This document shows positions 8,635 through 16,657 of a stretch of 64,000 bases of DNA, in pieces. Position 1 is the stretch's first letter. Every line of letters begins with the position of its first letter. The position numbers were made by a program, and so were the translations under genes. The notes beneath the pieces were generated by a model. That model was not told the DNA's origin and did no database searches. It was given only the letters and a program-made list of their open reading frames with translations. This stretch comes from Candidatus Thorarchaeota archaeon (lineage in GTDB: Archaea; Asgardarchaeota; Thorarchaeia; Thorarchaeales; Thorarchaeaceae), in contig SHMX01000004.1 in assembly GCA_008080745.1 (NCBI GenBank), positions 1 to 64,000 on the forward strand, given 5' to 3'.

Positions 8635-9396
8635 ATGCTAATGAGCGAGCCTATCAAGACAATCTTTCACATGAGTGATATTCATATTGGTGAAGCTGGT
8701 GTACGTGCAGAGGATTTTCGTAACATACTTGATTACATAGAAAGAAAAGCAAAGGATGTACCTATACCATTGCTTTTGATTACTGGAGACCTAACCTCTG
8801 ATGGACTGCCTGAAGAATTTGAAACTTTTCACGATGCAATTGATGGGCTAAGTATTCCAACCATAATAGTACCGGGAAATCACGATGAACGGAATTATGG
8901 GGCATCTCGTTTTGAGGAGTTTTTTGGGTCTCGTTTCAAGAGATTCGAAGATGAAATTGTTGCCATCTATGCCGCTGATAGTGCAGAGCCTGATAATGAT
9001 GCAGGTCACGTTGGCAGAGCCATGTATAACGAAATAGAGGATTTTTTCGCTGAGGCACAGGATAAAGTCCGAATTTTTGCTTTACATCATCATCTAGTCC
9101 CAGTTCCACATACCGGTCGAGAATATAATGTTGTAGAAGATTCTGGTGATGTGCTTGGTCTTTTAACAGAGTGTAACTGTCATATGGTCTTGAACGGTCA
9201 TCGACATGTCCCCTGGATGTGGCGACTAAATGACATGATTCTATACAACACTGGAACTCTTTTATCTAGAAGAATTAGAGGTGCTATTACTCAGGTTCAT
9301 ACACGTATCAACATCTACCCTGGAAAAGTAGAATTTGTCATTCGCGATAAACTTGGATCTGAAAATACCTTCGCTGAATCGACTATAGATTATTAG
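8635..9396 (+). CDS. Calcineurin-like metallophosphoesterase
   Basis: A 253-residue cytoplasmic phosphoesterase with the complete dinuclear metal motif set: DIH (residues 15-17), GDLTSDG (51), GNHDE (81), HHHL (151) and NGHRH (187-191). The layout matches class III cyclic-nucleotide phosphodiesterase (CpdA/Icc-like) proteins, though the substrate (cNMP, phosphodiester or nucleotide) cannot be read from sequence. The first codons are ATG CTA ATG, so the true start may be 8635 or 8641. It stands alone: upstream is the structured intergenic element, downstream a bidirectional hairpin terminator shared with the convergent anchored OB-like gene. Confidence 0.9.
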   Translation: MLMSEPIKTIFHMSDIHIGEAGVRAEDFRNILDYIERKAKDVPIPLLLITGDLTSDGLPEEFETFHDAIDGLSIPTIIVPGNHDERNYGASRFEEFFGSRFKRFEDEIVAIYAADSAEPDNDAGHVGRAMYNEIEDFFAEAQDKVRIFALHHHLVPVPHTGREYNVVEDSGDVLGLLTECNCHMVLNGHRHVPWMWRLNDMILYNTGTLLSRRIRGAITQVHTRINIYPGKVEFVIRDKLGSENTFAESTIDY

Positions 9397-9410
9397 TTTA
9401 AAGAAAAGAG

Positions 9411-9434
9411 AAGCTGAACCCTTTGGTTCAGCTT
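9411..9434. terminator. Bidirectional hairpin terminator
   Basis: A perfect 10-bp stem AAGCTGAACC/GGTTCAGCTT with a CTTT loop lies between the convergent phosphoesterase and OB-like genes (stops at 9396 and 9441). Confidence 0.75.
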
Positions 9435-9440
9435 TAGTTA

Positions 9441-9794
9441 TTATTGAAACACCCAAACCGCATCAATAGATGTGACATCACGTAAAGAATACGGTCCATC
9501 AACTATTCCTCGTGCTACTACAATCGAATTCTGTGGTGGGAGAGTTCCATCATAGCTAAAGACAACAAAATTATCATTGCTATCTACTATGGTGACTACC
9601 GTTACACCAAAACCCGATACATAGTTAATTTCGCCTTTGACGCTGACTGCAGTCCCTTCGGCAATATCGCCTTGATTGATATCTCGCATTGATGTTGTAC
9701 CGATAAGGCCATCATGATAAGCGAGAAAACCTGCTGCACCGATTATTATCAATACAAGAATGAGTGGTAATTTGCTTGATTTCTTTCGTGGCAT
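9441..9794 (-). CDS. Membrane-anchored small protein with OB-fold-like domain
   Basis: Taken from ATG 9794 (MPRKKSSK), which has GGGGT at good spacing; an upstream in-frame start at 9851 would add 19 residues of poor quality. The 117-residue product has a basic N-terminus, one transmembrane helix (about residues 9-27, LPLILVLIIIGAAGFLAY) and an extracytoplasmic beta-rich domain of about 85 residues. Its alternating pattern (GTAVSVKGEINYVSG, VTIVDSNDNFVVFSYDG, NSIVVARGIVDGPYS) suggests a five-strand OB fold of the tRNA-anti/CcmE kind. No heme-binding His is present at a CcmE-like position, so CcmE function is not supported. The role is unknown. It diverges from the zincin gene at 9900. Confidence 0.7.
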   Translation of the reverse strand: MPRKKSSKLPLILVLIIIGAAGFLAYHDGLIGTTSMRDINQGDIAEGTAVSVKGEINYVSGFGVTVVTIVDSNDNFVVFSYDGTLPPQNSIVVARGIVDGPYSLRDVTSIDAVWVFQ

Positions 9795-9899
9795 GCATTT
9801 ACCCCGTTTTATCCAGATATCAAACATCAATATAAGCTCGGCTATTTTCAAAATGAACAGATAAGTAGGTTCTTAATCTGGTTTAGTTGGATTCAAAAT

Positions 9900-11117
9900 G
9901 TGAGTGATATGACGGAAGATTTTGTCCGGCTCTGTGGTGAGGTTGGCAACTACTCTGAGAAAATAACGGGTATCAGTATTGTGGATGCATATTTTGGACC
10001 TGATGAATTGGATCCCTCTCGTCAAGAGAATAAAGATGCTGATGTACTTCTTCACGATTTAGATGGTGTTATGGATTCTCTTGAAATCATTGAAGATGAG
10101 ATTCGAAGAGAATATCTCTTAGCTGAATTGAAATCTATGAAGATGACGGTAAAATGGTTGGCGGGTATCGAACAGTCTTATTCGACCATTGTCCAAACCA
10201 TGTTTAATATTGAGCCAAAGAAGTTCTCCGAATCTATAATTGAGAAGCAGATAGAAGCGGTGGATGAATCTTTGAGGGAATTTCCCGGTGAAGATTTGGC
10301 TGAGAAAGCGAGCTTATTCACAAAAGAGGGTCAGGTCAGAGGCAAAGCACTTCGTGATTTTATAGATGGTGAGCTTCAGTCTAAATCTGCTGATGTCGGC
10401 CAGTTATTTAGAGATCGTATCTATACAATGATTGGTCAAGATGTGACCGACAATGGGGTGAAATACAACTGTGTCACAGATAAACCATGGAGTGGTTACA
10501 ATTACTTCAAGGGCAATTATACATCCGTCAACGAGTTCAATGTGGATCGCCCGATGAATATCGACTCTGCACTCGCTGTTGTATATCATGAATACGAACA
10601 TCACGTTTCTAATCTTTGGAGAGAACGAGCATATCGAGAAGATGGCTTTGTAGAACTCTCTATTGTACCATTGCATACCGGTCGATGTGTAATTTCTGAG
10701 GGTACTGCGGACACAGCTCGAGATTTCCTCGGCGTCAAGGATGGTGGTCCTAAGGTCAAAGCGTTTGATGCCCTCTACAAACTTCGCAGAATGATTGCTA
10801 TCAACAGTGCAATAATGCTGAACTTGGAAAAGAAATCTGTGGAAGAAACAGTACAATACAACGTAGAACGGGGTCTCAGAGATGAGGATGCATCTCGTTC
10901 AGGACTTGGCTTCATCTCACCCAGAACACGTGATGGCAGAGTCAACATTTGGAGCCCGTATGTTTTTACTTATTATATTGGTAGAACTCAATTTGTCTAT
11001 CCTATGTTTGCTAAAGCTAGGGAGCAAAACGAACTAACTCGTTTCTATCAGACACTTTACTTGAATCCCTTCAGTGGCTCTAGTGCAACGTGGGAAAAAG
11101 CATTTGCATGGTTATAA
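9900..11117 (+). CDS. Putative zinc metallopeptidase (HExxH gluzincin-like), family uncertain
   Basis: A 405-residue soluble protein starting at GTG 9900 (ATG 9909 is an alternative). A zinc-binding helix VVYHEYEHH (His230-Glu231-Tyr-Glu-His234) is followed 30 residues later by ISEGTADTARDFLG, where Glu267 fits the third zinc ligand of gluzincins. The arrangement of HEYxHH then SEGxA recalls DUF885-type peptidases. The N-terminal 200 residues are helical, the C-terminus ends in a helical bundle with YVFTYYIGRTQFV. There is no signal peptide, so it acts in the cytoplasm. Residues suggest an active peptidase; substrate unknown. It is monocistronic, with a convergent hairpin at 11125-11142. Confidence 0.75.
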   Translation: MSDMTEDFVRLCGEVGNYSEKITGISIVDAYFGPDELDPSRQENKDADVLLHDLDGVMDSLEIIEDEIRREYLLAELKSMKMTVKWLAGIEQSYSTIVQTMFNIEPKKFSESIIEKQIEAVDESLREFPGEDLAEKASLFTKEGQVRGKALRDFIDGELQSKSADVGQLFRDRIYTMIGQDVTDNGVKYNCVTDKPWSGYNYFKGNYTSVNEFNVDRPMNIDSALAVVYHEYEHHVSNLWRERAYREDGFVELSIVPLHTGRCVISEGTADTARDFLGVKDGGPKVKAFDALYKLRRMIAINSAIMLNLEKKSVEETVQYNVERGLRDEDASRSGLGFISPRTRDGRVNIWSPYVFTYYIGRTQFVYPMFAKAREQNELTRFYQTLYLNPFSGSSATWEKAFAWL

Positions 11118-11124
11118 GAAATAG

Positions 11125-11142
11125 AGGTCCCTCATGGGACCT
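11125..11142. terminator. Bidirectional hairpin terminator
   Basis: A perfect 7-bp stem AGGTCCC/GGGACCT with a TCAT loop lies between the convergent zincin and M29 peptidase genes, followed on the plus strand by ATCATCTTTT. Confidence 0.7.
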
Positions 11143-11150
11143 ATCATCTT

Positions 11151-12164
11151 TTAGATTTGTAATTTTCCATCCTTCATGATTACTCTTTTTCTACCATCTG
11201 AATAAGTGATTTCTACTGTTGGCTTGTCTACTAGAAAGTCTTGATGTGTACCGGAATTGTTTGCTGTTACTCCCGGATAGTCCATATTATTACCAAAAGC
11301 CACATGTATGGTATTTCCAACCTTTTCAGATTCGAGGAATTCTTTTACAATTCTAGCCTTAGGATTAAGTCCGATTGCAAACTCTCCCACATGACGAGCC
11401 ATTTTATCTGTGGCTTGTGTTTTTTCTACCACCTCTAGTGCATCCTTGTCATCACTTGATAGGGATTCAACATATCCATCTTGGACTGTGATTGTTATGG
11501 GTTCCTTTAATGGACCAATGCCACCTACTGCAAGATCGCAAACTAATTTTCCTTGCATTGATGTTTCGATAGGTCCTACTAAAACCTCTCCAGTAGGCAG
11601 GTTCATCCATTTCATATCATGCCAGTTTAGAAAAGTATCCGAGAACCATGTTCGACCTTTAACTCCTAACGTAAAATCTGAGCCCGCTGGTGCTGTTACA
11701 TGAACGCTTTCAACATCTTGCAAGATTGCTAGAAGGTTTCGTGCTTGATTTTGCATTTCCGTATTTTCTTCCCGTGAGAGTGACAATGCCCCCTCGGTCA
11801 GCATTTCCATATTGATACCTGGACAATGACCTAATCGAGATCTGCCCTTACGGGTTTCAAGTTTAATGATTTTTATTCTAAAAGGTGTTTCAGCAGCTGG
11901 TCCTCGAAGCAAATTTATGAAGATATCGGGAGGATTTGGATCATTAATCATCTCAACAAGCTCTGGTGGAACCTCTTGCCGAAATTCCTCCGGTTCTGTC
12001 TTCATAATAAATAGGCGCGTCCAGAGTCCCAATTCAAGTCCTCCTTTTGCAAAGGCATCACCAATATCCTTGAGAACATCATCCACAACTATGAGGATTG
12101 ATTCCCCAGGTCGTGCCTCTAATACAGATTCCAAGGCGTTTGCAGCAGCTATCTTTGGTTCCAT
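11151..12164 (-). CDS. M29-family aminopeptidase (aminopeptidase T-like)
   Basis: A 337-residue cytoplasmic metallo-aminopeptidase removing N-terminal residues from peptides. The ATG at 12164 is chosen over two in-frame upstream GTGs (12176, 12191), whose added residues look non-coding. The N-terminal half is a Rossmann-like domain with PGESILIVVDD. The C-terminal half carries the M29 signature elements GEFAIGLNPKARI, FLESEKVGNTIHVAFGNN and SGTHQDFLVDKPTVE, which hold the metal ligands (Glu, Glu, His, His, Asp) in characterised relatives. It is shorter than bacterial AmpS/AmpT (about 410 aa), as usual for archaeal versions. It lies downstream of the polytopic membrane gene but behind that gene's terminator, so it probably has its own promoter. 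Confidence 0.8.
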   Translation of the reverse strand: MEPKIAAANALESVLEARPGESILIVVDDVLKDIGDAFAKGGLELGLWTRLFIMKTEPEEFRQEVPPELVEMINDPNPPDIFINLLRGPAAETPFRIKIIKLETRKGRSRLGHCPGINMEMLTEGALSLSREENTEMQNQARNLLAILQDVESVHVTAPAGSDFTLGVKGRTWFSDTFLNWHDMKWMNLPTGEVLVGPIETSMQGKLVCDLAVGGIGPLKEPITITVQDGYVESLSSDDKDALEVVEKTQATDKMARHVGEFAIGLNPKARIVKEFLESEKVGNTIHVAFGNNMDYPGVTANNSGTHQDFLVDKPTVEITYSDGRKRVIMKDGKLQI

Positions 12165-12232
12165 GATTATTACCACATAAAGAGAAACCACTCTATCCTA
12201 AGTTTGTTTTGGATAGAACGAAAAAGAATGAG

Positions 12233-12258
12233 AGTGTGATGGTATATACCATCACACT
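12233..12258 (-). terminator. 26-bp perfect palindrome, terminator of polytopic membrane gene
   Basis: Arms AGTGTGATGGTAT and ATACCATCACACT form a perfect palindrome 9 bp past the stop of the 12268-13644 gene; on the minus strand it is followed by CATTCTTTTTCG. It also sits between that gene and the M29 peptidase start, so an operator role is possible. Confidence 0.65.
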
Positions 12259-12267
12259 ATGAATTAA

Positions 12268-13644
12268 CTAGCCACTTCTCTGTGCTTTCTGATATGCTGA
12301 ATCGAGTTCCTTTGACATCGAAGATGGAATCTCTGTCTTGCCTTTTACAGTACCCTCCTTTCTTCTAATGAAGACATAAAGAAGAGTTACATAGACAATA
12401 TCGAATGTCCTTAGAACTAAAGTTGCGGGGATTCCAGCAAACACGATTGCTAAGATGGCAAAGATGAGTCCTACAAAGATATCTCCTGATAAGAAATATC
12501 CTGCAACGAAACCACCAAATGCAAATCCTAGAAAGATGAATATTGCCAGTACTGTGAAACCCCATCTTACTGCAGTTTCTTTAATCATCACATCTACGAA
12601 ATTCTTACGAACCATTCCAGCACTCCGTTTGATTCCTTTTGTAGCGCTTAGTTCTTCAGCTACCATTGATGGAATTGTAAAGTAGTTCACCAACATCCAG
12701 ACCCAACCAAGAATACCAGATGCTGCAGAACCAATGGCTCGACCTCCTGGACCACTCTTTCTAGAAATTGCGCGGATTATCATCCTAATAATCGCAACAA
12801 TAACACTCATGATACTGAGTACGATAAGACCTCCAATAACACTCAAAGATGCCTTTACTCCGTCTCCAAGACTGGGGTCTCGACCTCGAATGTATATGTA
12901 GGTAATCGCAGATGAGGTACCATAGGCGAAGTTGTAGAAGAAGATGGTCAGAAATAAGTAGAGTATAAAGCCAACCCCAAGTGGCCAACCATTTTCAACA
13001 GTCAATTCCGCATTTCCCATTAGTACTTGCTCAGGGGTGAATTGTAAAATTATGGCCCCCCACAAAAGAGCTGATACTAGTGTAAAGACCATAGCAAGTA
13101 ATGGAGGTATGAAGACTCCTTTCTCATCCAGACATACCTGACCAGTTAGTTTGATTATCTCTCCTGCTCGTCTAACTCTATCTTTCCATATAGTTAGCAT
13201 GAGTACTAAAATGAATAGAACAACCAATCCCGGAATCATAACAGGCCAGGAGCTCAATAAAGCAGAAAATGAAACACCTGATACAAGCATTAGTACTGGT
13301 ATTGACCAGGTCACAATCAGCATAAACGCTGCTCCAATGTAGATTAATGTTCCACCTAGCCTTCTTGCAGCCGCGGCTGCAGCAATTCCCATAATTACAC
13401 TAAGCATGATCAGTCCAACTGCGGCCCCGATAAGGTACCATATACTTGCAGTTAGGATATCTGGCAAGCCGATGTCATTTAAGAAAGTCATGACCTGCGT
13501 TCCATATTCCTGCCACAATTCCCAGAGCGAATATGCTCCAAATGCGACAAAGAGACCAAATACTACCAGCAACCCAAAGACTTTCCCTTTGTGGCTGGGG
13601 TAACTTCCCTTCTTATGATATTCAATCAAATCTTTTGGTGGCAT
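12268..13644 (-). CDS. Polytopic membrane protein, DUF6159-like
   Basis: A 458-residue integral membrane protein with about nine hydrophobic segments: four to five in the first 150 residues and the rest from about 175 to 425. The centre has FNFAYGTSSAITYIYIRGRDPSLGDGVKAS split over a helix-loop, and later VAEELSATKGIKRSAGMVRKNF, both typical of DUF6159-like membrane proteins of unknown function. The N-terminus MPPKDLIEYHKKGSYPSHKGK is cytoplasmic and basic; the C-terminal 35 residues are soluble. There are no charged transport motifs, so a transporter label is not justified. It is divergent from the universal stress protein gene across a gap of about 130 bp. Confidence 0.65.
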   Translation of the reverse strand: MPPKDLIEYHKKGSYPSHKGKVFGLLVVFGLFVAFGAYSLWELWQEYGTQVMTFLNDIGLPDILTASIWYLIGAAVGLIMLSVIMGIAAAAAARRLGGTLIYIGAAFMLIVTWSIPVLMLVSGVSFSALLSSWPVMIPGLVVLFILVLMLTIWKDRVRRAGEIIKLTGQVCLDEKGVFIPPLLAMVFTLVSALLWGAIILQFTPEQVLMGNAELTVENGWPLGVGFILYLFLTIFFYNFAYGTSSAITYIYIRGRDPSLGDGVKASLSVIGGLIVLSIMSVIVAIIRMIIRAISRKSGPGGRAIGSAASGILGWVWMLVNYFTIPSMVAEELSATKGIKRSAGMVRKNFVDVMIKETAVRWGFTVLAIFIFLGFAFGGFVAGYFLSGDIFVGLIFAILAIVFAGIPATLVLRTFDIVYVTLLYVFIRRKEGTVKGKTEIPSSMSKELDSAYQKAQRSG

Positions 13645-13778
13645 TTTATTCCTCCTGTTTTAGCGCAAACTGTAAAATATTCATTGGTTCCATCGTTTAA
13701 ATCTATGGAATTTCAAATTTCACAGTTGATGGGTATGCAAAGGTAATGTATTTGAGAAATAATGTATCTAAATTTCCT

Positions 13779-14252
13779 ATGAGCGATATAGTCTTTTGTG
13801 AATCAGGTAGAGTTTTTTGCAGAGCGAACAAAATCATGCTTCCTGTTGATGGAAGTGAAGGATCAGCAAGAGCGGCTACAGTTGCTTTTGAGGTAGCTGA
13901 ACTCACGCAGTCAAAAGTATTCGTCATCCATGTTGTTCCAACATCTCTAGTTGAACAGTTTGCATATATTTCTGAAACTAAATATGATGAACTTTTGAAA
14001 AAGTACAACAATAAGGGACATTGGTTATTGAAAGGCTACAAAGAAGCGGCAGAAGAATATGGGTTAGAAATTGAAACCATTCTTGAAGAGGGACTACCCT
14101 CTGAACGAATTATCCGGTCTGCTCGAAAACATGAGGTTGATCTTATTGTGGTTGGAGCACAGGGTGCTAGTGGTCAAAAAAGGGCAGGTATGGGTAGCAC
14201 TACGGAAAGAGTTGTATTGGGGGCTCATTGCACCGTTATTGTAGCCAAGTAA
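13779..14252 (+). CDS. Universal stress protein (UspA family), copy 1
   Basis: A 157-residue cytoplasmic USP from ATG 13779; an upstream in-frame ATG (13746) adds AT-rich, unlikely codons. The core starts at MLPVDGSEGSARAA, with the adenine-nucleotide motif GAQGASGQKRAGMGST near the C-terminus (G-x2-G-x9-G-S/T), so ATP binding is expected. Ahead of the first strand is an unusual extension CESGRVFCR with two Cys six residues apart, repeated in the neighbouring paralogue. USPs are stress-linked nucleotide-binding regulators. The pair 13779/14326 is tandem and co-directional with a 73-bp gap, so it arose by duplication. Confidence 0.9.
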   Translation: MSDIVFCESGRVFCRANKIMLPVDGSEGSARAATVAFEVAELTQSKVFVIHVVPTSLVEQFAYISETKYDELLKKYNNKGHWLLKGYKEAAEEYGLEIETILEEGLPSERIIRSARKHEVDLIVVGAQGASGQKRAGMGSTTERVVLGAHCTVIVAK

Positions 14253-14325
14253 TCTATGATGTATTCAACAACTATCTAATCTAATGACAAGCCATTTTAG
14301 GTGGCGTTACATATAGGGAATCATT

Positions 14326-14805
14326 ATGGTTGAGCCTATTTACTGCGAACCGGGTAGACTGTTCTGTAGAACGAAGAGAGTCATGCTTCCTGTTGATGGG
14401 AGTGAGGGTTCAGCAAGAGCTGCAAAAATAGCCTATGAGATTGCTGAGATGACCAAAGCAAAGCTCCTTGTTGTTCATGTTATCAATCTTGGAGCAGTTC
14501 AGCAGGTGGCGACAATGTCTGATAATGACATTATAGTAGTTCTGCAGAGGTACATGAATAATGGACGGAAACTTTTGGAAAAATATCGCTCAGAGGCAGA
14601 GGAGTTTGATATAGACTGTGAACTTGTCCTTGAAAAGGGATTGCCTTCTGATAAAATAGTTCTATTGAGTAGGAATCGAGAAGTTGACCTTGTTGTTATG
14701 GGCTCGGAAGGTGCGTCCGGTGATCGACGGGTTGGTGGAGGTCTCGGAAGTTCCACCGAAAGAGTTGTCCGTCGATCGCGTTGTCCAGTTCTAGTGGTGA
14801 AATAG
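14326..14805 (+). CDS. Universal stress protein (UspA family), copy 2
   Basis: A 159-residue paralogue of the preceding USP. It has the same N-terminal extension CEPGRLFCR, the core MLPVDGSEGSARAAKIAYEIAEM and the C-terminal nucleotide loop GSEGASGDRR...GLGSSTERVV, followed by CPVLVVK. The two proteins are clearly similar over their whole length. The gap of 73 bp has no terminator, so co-transcription is possible. Its last 15 bp overlap the 3' end of the convergent gene 14791-15066, whose TAG lies inside this frame. Confidence 0.9.
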   Translation: MVEPIYCEPGRLFCRTKRVMLPVDGSEGSARAAKIAYEIAEMTKAKLLVVHVINLGAVQQVATMSDNDIIVVLQRYMNNGRKLLEKYRSEAEEFDIDCELVLEKGLPSDKIVLLSRNREVDLVVMGSEGASGDRRVGGGLGSSTERVVRRSRCPVLVVK

Positions 14806-15066
14806 AGGTACTTTTTCTTCATCATCGAATTTTGAAGCTAATTGCATCATTTTTCTTATGGAGAGAATATCCATACCTGACTTGGTGTACGTGGAAGTAA
14901 TCTCACGGGCTACTTCTTTCGGAACGCCATACTCCTGTAATTTATTGTAGAATTCCTTTGCACCGTCTTTGACTTGCCCTTTACCTCTTCGAATGGCTAG
15001 ATATGTTTTTGCCATCATTTTGAATCCACCACCGATGGCAGAAAGAATTAGTCGTGCGGTACCCAT
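14791..15066 (-). CDS. Small protein, paralogue of its upstream neighbour (91 aa)
   Basis: Family not recognised. It shares with the adjacent 108-residue protein a helical motif: KEFYNKLQEYGVPKEVAREIT here, against FYTKLIEQGIPQDLALEMT there, each followed by a Tyr and a segment ending near M-x-LA or MSMA. The N-terminal 25 residues (LILSAIGGGFKMMAKTYLAI) are moderately hydrophobic and could be a membrane-associated helix. Its ATG (15066-15064) overlaps the TAA of the upstream gene by one base (TAATG), so translation is coupled and the two products probably form a complex. The 3' end overlaps the convergent USP gene by 15 bp. Confidence 0.75.
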   Translation of the reverse strand: MGTARLILSAIGGGFKMMAKTYLAIRRGKGQVKDGAKEFYNKLQEYGVPKEVAREITSTYTKSGMDILSIRKMMQLASKFDDEEKVPLFHH

Positions 15067-15392
15067 TACTCTTCGTCATCCTGTTGATGCTTTCTTCGGG
15101 TGTCTACCTGTATTGTTTCTCCGTTCGCCATACTCATGATTTTTCCAAAGTCCAAAGCACCAACATATTTACGAGTCATTTCAAGAGCTAGATCCTGTGG
15201 TATTCCCTGTTCGATCAGTTTGGTGTAGAATATTCCTATCGCCTCAGCCATCGAAGCAGCTGACTCAGGACTATATACACTACCAATAAGTCCGGAAATG
15301 AGTTTTGGAATTGATTCATTCAATGCACTAAAGACTTCAGAAATCTCCTTTGCATCGTCAGTTTCATATTGTTTTTTCTTTTCTTCAGTCAT
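15066..15392 (-). CDS. Small protein, paralogue of its downstream neighbour (108 aa)
   Basis: Family not recognised. An acidic/basic N-terminus is followed by SIPKLISGLIGSVYSPESAASMAEAIG, then the shared motif FYTKLIEQGIPQDLALEMT (about residues 62-80), and a polar tail rich in Gln, Asp and Glu. It is predicted to be all helical with no Cys, signal peptide or clear membrane helix. It is the first gene of a two-gene overlapping unit; upstream, the minus strand carries a possible TATA (AGTATACTATAAC) 15-30 bp from the ATG, which would give a leaderless or near-leaderless transcript. Confidence 0.75.
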   Translation of the reverse strand: MTEEKKKQYETDDAKEISEVFSALNESIPKLISGLIGSVYSPESAASMAEAIGIFYTKLIEQGIPQDLALEMTRKYVGALDFGKIMSMANGETIQVDTRRKHQQDDEE

Positions 15393-15679
15393 TGGTGTTA
15401 CCCATGTTATAGTATACTGGTCACTTGATATTATATTTCTGAGGAAAAGTGACCATTATAATGACCAAGGTGCTTGAATTTCATAAATGCTTATTTTCTG
15501 CACAGAAATCAGCTGATAATTGGAATAGATATTTTTGATACCACTACATTTCAGTCAAAGAATGTTTGCGTTATCTCCTTGATTTCGATTATTGAATATG
15601 TGATTTTAATTGGCATTTTTACCCATATATTTATCTCATAATTATGATATTACCTGAAAAACCGTTTAGAGGTTTTAAT

Positions 15680-15874
15680 ATGAGCGCAAAAAAGAAGATT
15701 GGAATCATTTTACTGCTTTACGTGATACTTGGATTTGCATACAACATCGGAATATCTTATGGAATTATTCCTTATGGAGAAGCCGCAGGTCCATTAAATG
15801 TCCTATTCTGGGTATTCTATCCAATATCTATCATATGGACAATTATTGCCGCTTCGCTTGGTCTGCAATTTTGA
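15680..15874 (+). CDS. Small two-helix membrane protein (64 aa)
   Basis: From ATG 15680, preceded by GAGGT at about 7 bp; an in-frame ATG at 15644 would add 12 residues and ignores this ribosome site. Residues 1-5 are basic (MSAKKK). The first transmembrane helix is about 6-25 (IGIILLLYVILGFAYNIGIS), the second about 38-60 (VLFWVFYPISIIWTIIAAS), with a short loop between. No family was recognised. It is isolated, with more than 200 bp on both sides; its neighbours point away. Confidence 0.65.
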   Translation: MSAKKKIGIILLLYVILGFAYNIGISYGIIPYGEAAGPLNVLFWVFYPISIIWTIIAASLGLQF

Positions 15875-16089
15875 TAGAAATTCTTCTCTATCTTCAAATG
15901 CATTTCGTAAAAAAATAGAATTCACGGAAGTTTGAATATTATCCACGGATAACCAATTAGTATCTACGTTGCAGGTTCAACTGGCGGTAAAGATTATTGA
16001 TGACCTATGGCTTAGTGGTACAAAAACCGTCCTCGAATCTATTCTGATGGTGATAGATAAATTTACCACGAGACATTATTTCACCTATA

Positions 16090-16608
16090 CTAATCCTCTT
16101 TTACTAAAGTATAATACATTGCTCTGTCATCTTCACCTTCGATAGATTTCACAATACGCTTCCTCAGCAAAATCTTAATCCTTTCCCGAATTATTCTTCT
16201 AGAAGCAGTGCCTCGTTCTGCTCGGACTGCAGCTGTAATCTGGCTGATATTCAGTGGTCGGGATTCATCTAGAATCTTGACAATATTCCAGCTAATGTCG
16301 TCTTTCTTTAATTCTTGAAATCTCGACTCAAGCCTCTGTACCTTTGTAAATTTAGACATTAAACGTACCATTCCATCATAGAACTCAAAGCCCTCACGAA
16401 TTACTTTAGCCGATTCAGAGACCTCCTCTATGCCCGGTCCCATTTTTTCCATCAACCTCTCAACTCTAGCTAATCGTTCCGATATCTCATCCAATCGGTC
16501 CTGTACCTCTTCGATGGTAATTTCGTTATCTTTTTCAGAGGTTTCTTTTTCATCGGTCAATTGTAATCCGCCAAAATTTCTATCAGGAGTGTTTATTTCA
16601 TTAGACAC
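16090..16608 (-). CDS. Coiled-coil protein with C-terminal winged helix
   Basis: A 172-residue protein. Residues about 28-75 form a heptad-patterned coiled coil (VQDRLDEISERLARVERLMEK), giving likely dimerisation. Residues about 100-168 resemble a winged-helix DNA-binding domain: ISWNIVKILDE, PLNISQITAAV, ASRRIIRERIKILLRKRIVKSI, then a wing with AMYYTL. There is no ligand domain. It is likely a transcription factor. It diverges from the ClC gene across only 49 bp, so it may control both promoters; that is inferred from position. Start ATG 16608. Confidence 0.7.
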   Translation of the reverse strand: MSNEINTPDRNFGGLQLTDEKETSEKDNEITIEEVQDRLDEISERLARVERLMEKMGPGIEEVSESAKVIREGFEFYDGMVRLMSKFTKVQRLESRFQELKKDDISWNIVKILDESRPLNISQITAAVRAERGTASRRIIRERIKILLRKRIVKSIEGEDDRAMYYTLVKED

Positions 16609-16657
16609 TCTTGGATATTTAACTAATGTTTTGGTGCATTATCGTGTGGTGTAGAAT

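Noticed and set aside
9441-9794. CcmE-type heme chaperone
   Set aside because: The OB-like fold fits, but no heme-binding His motif or Ccm neighbours are present.
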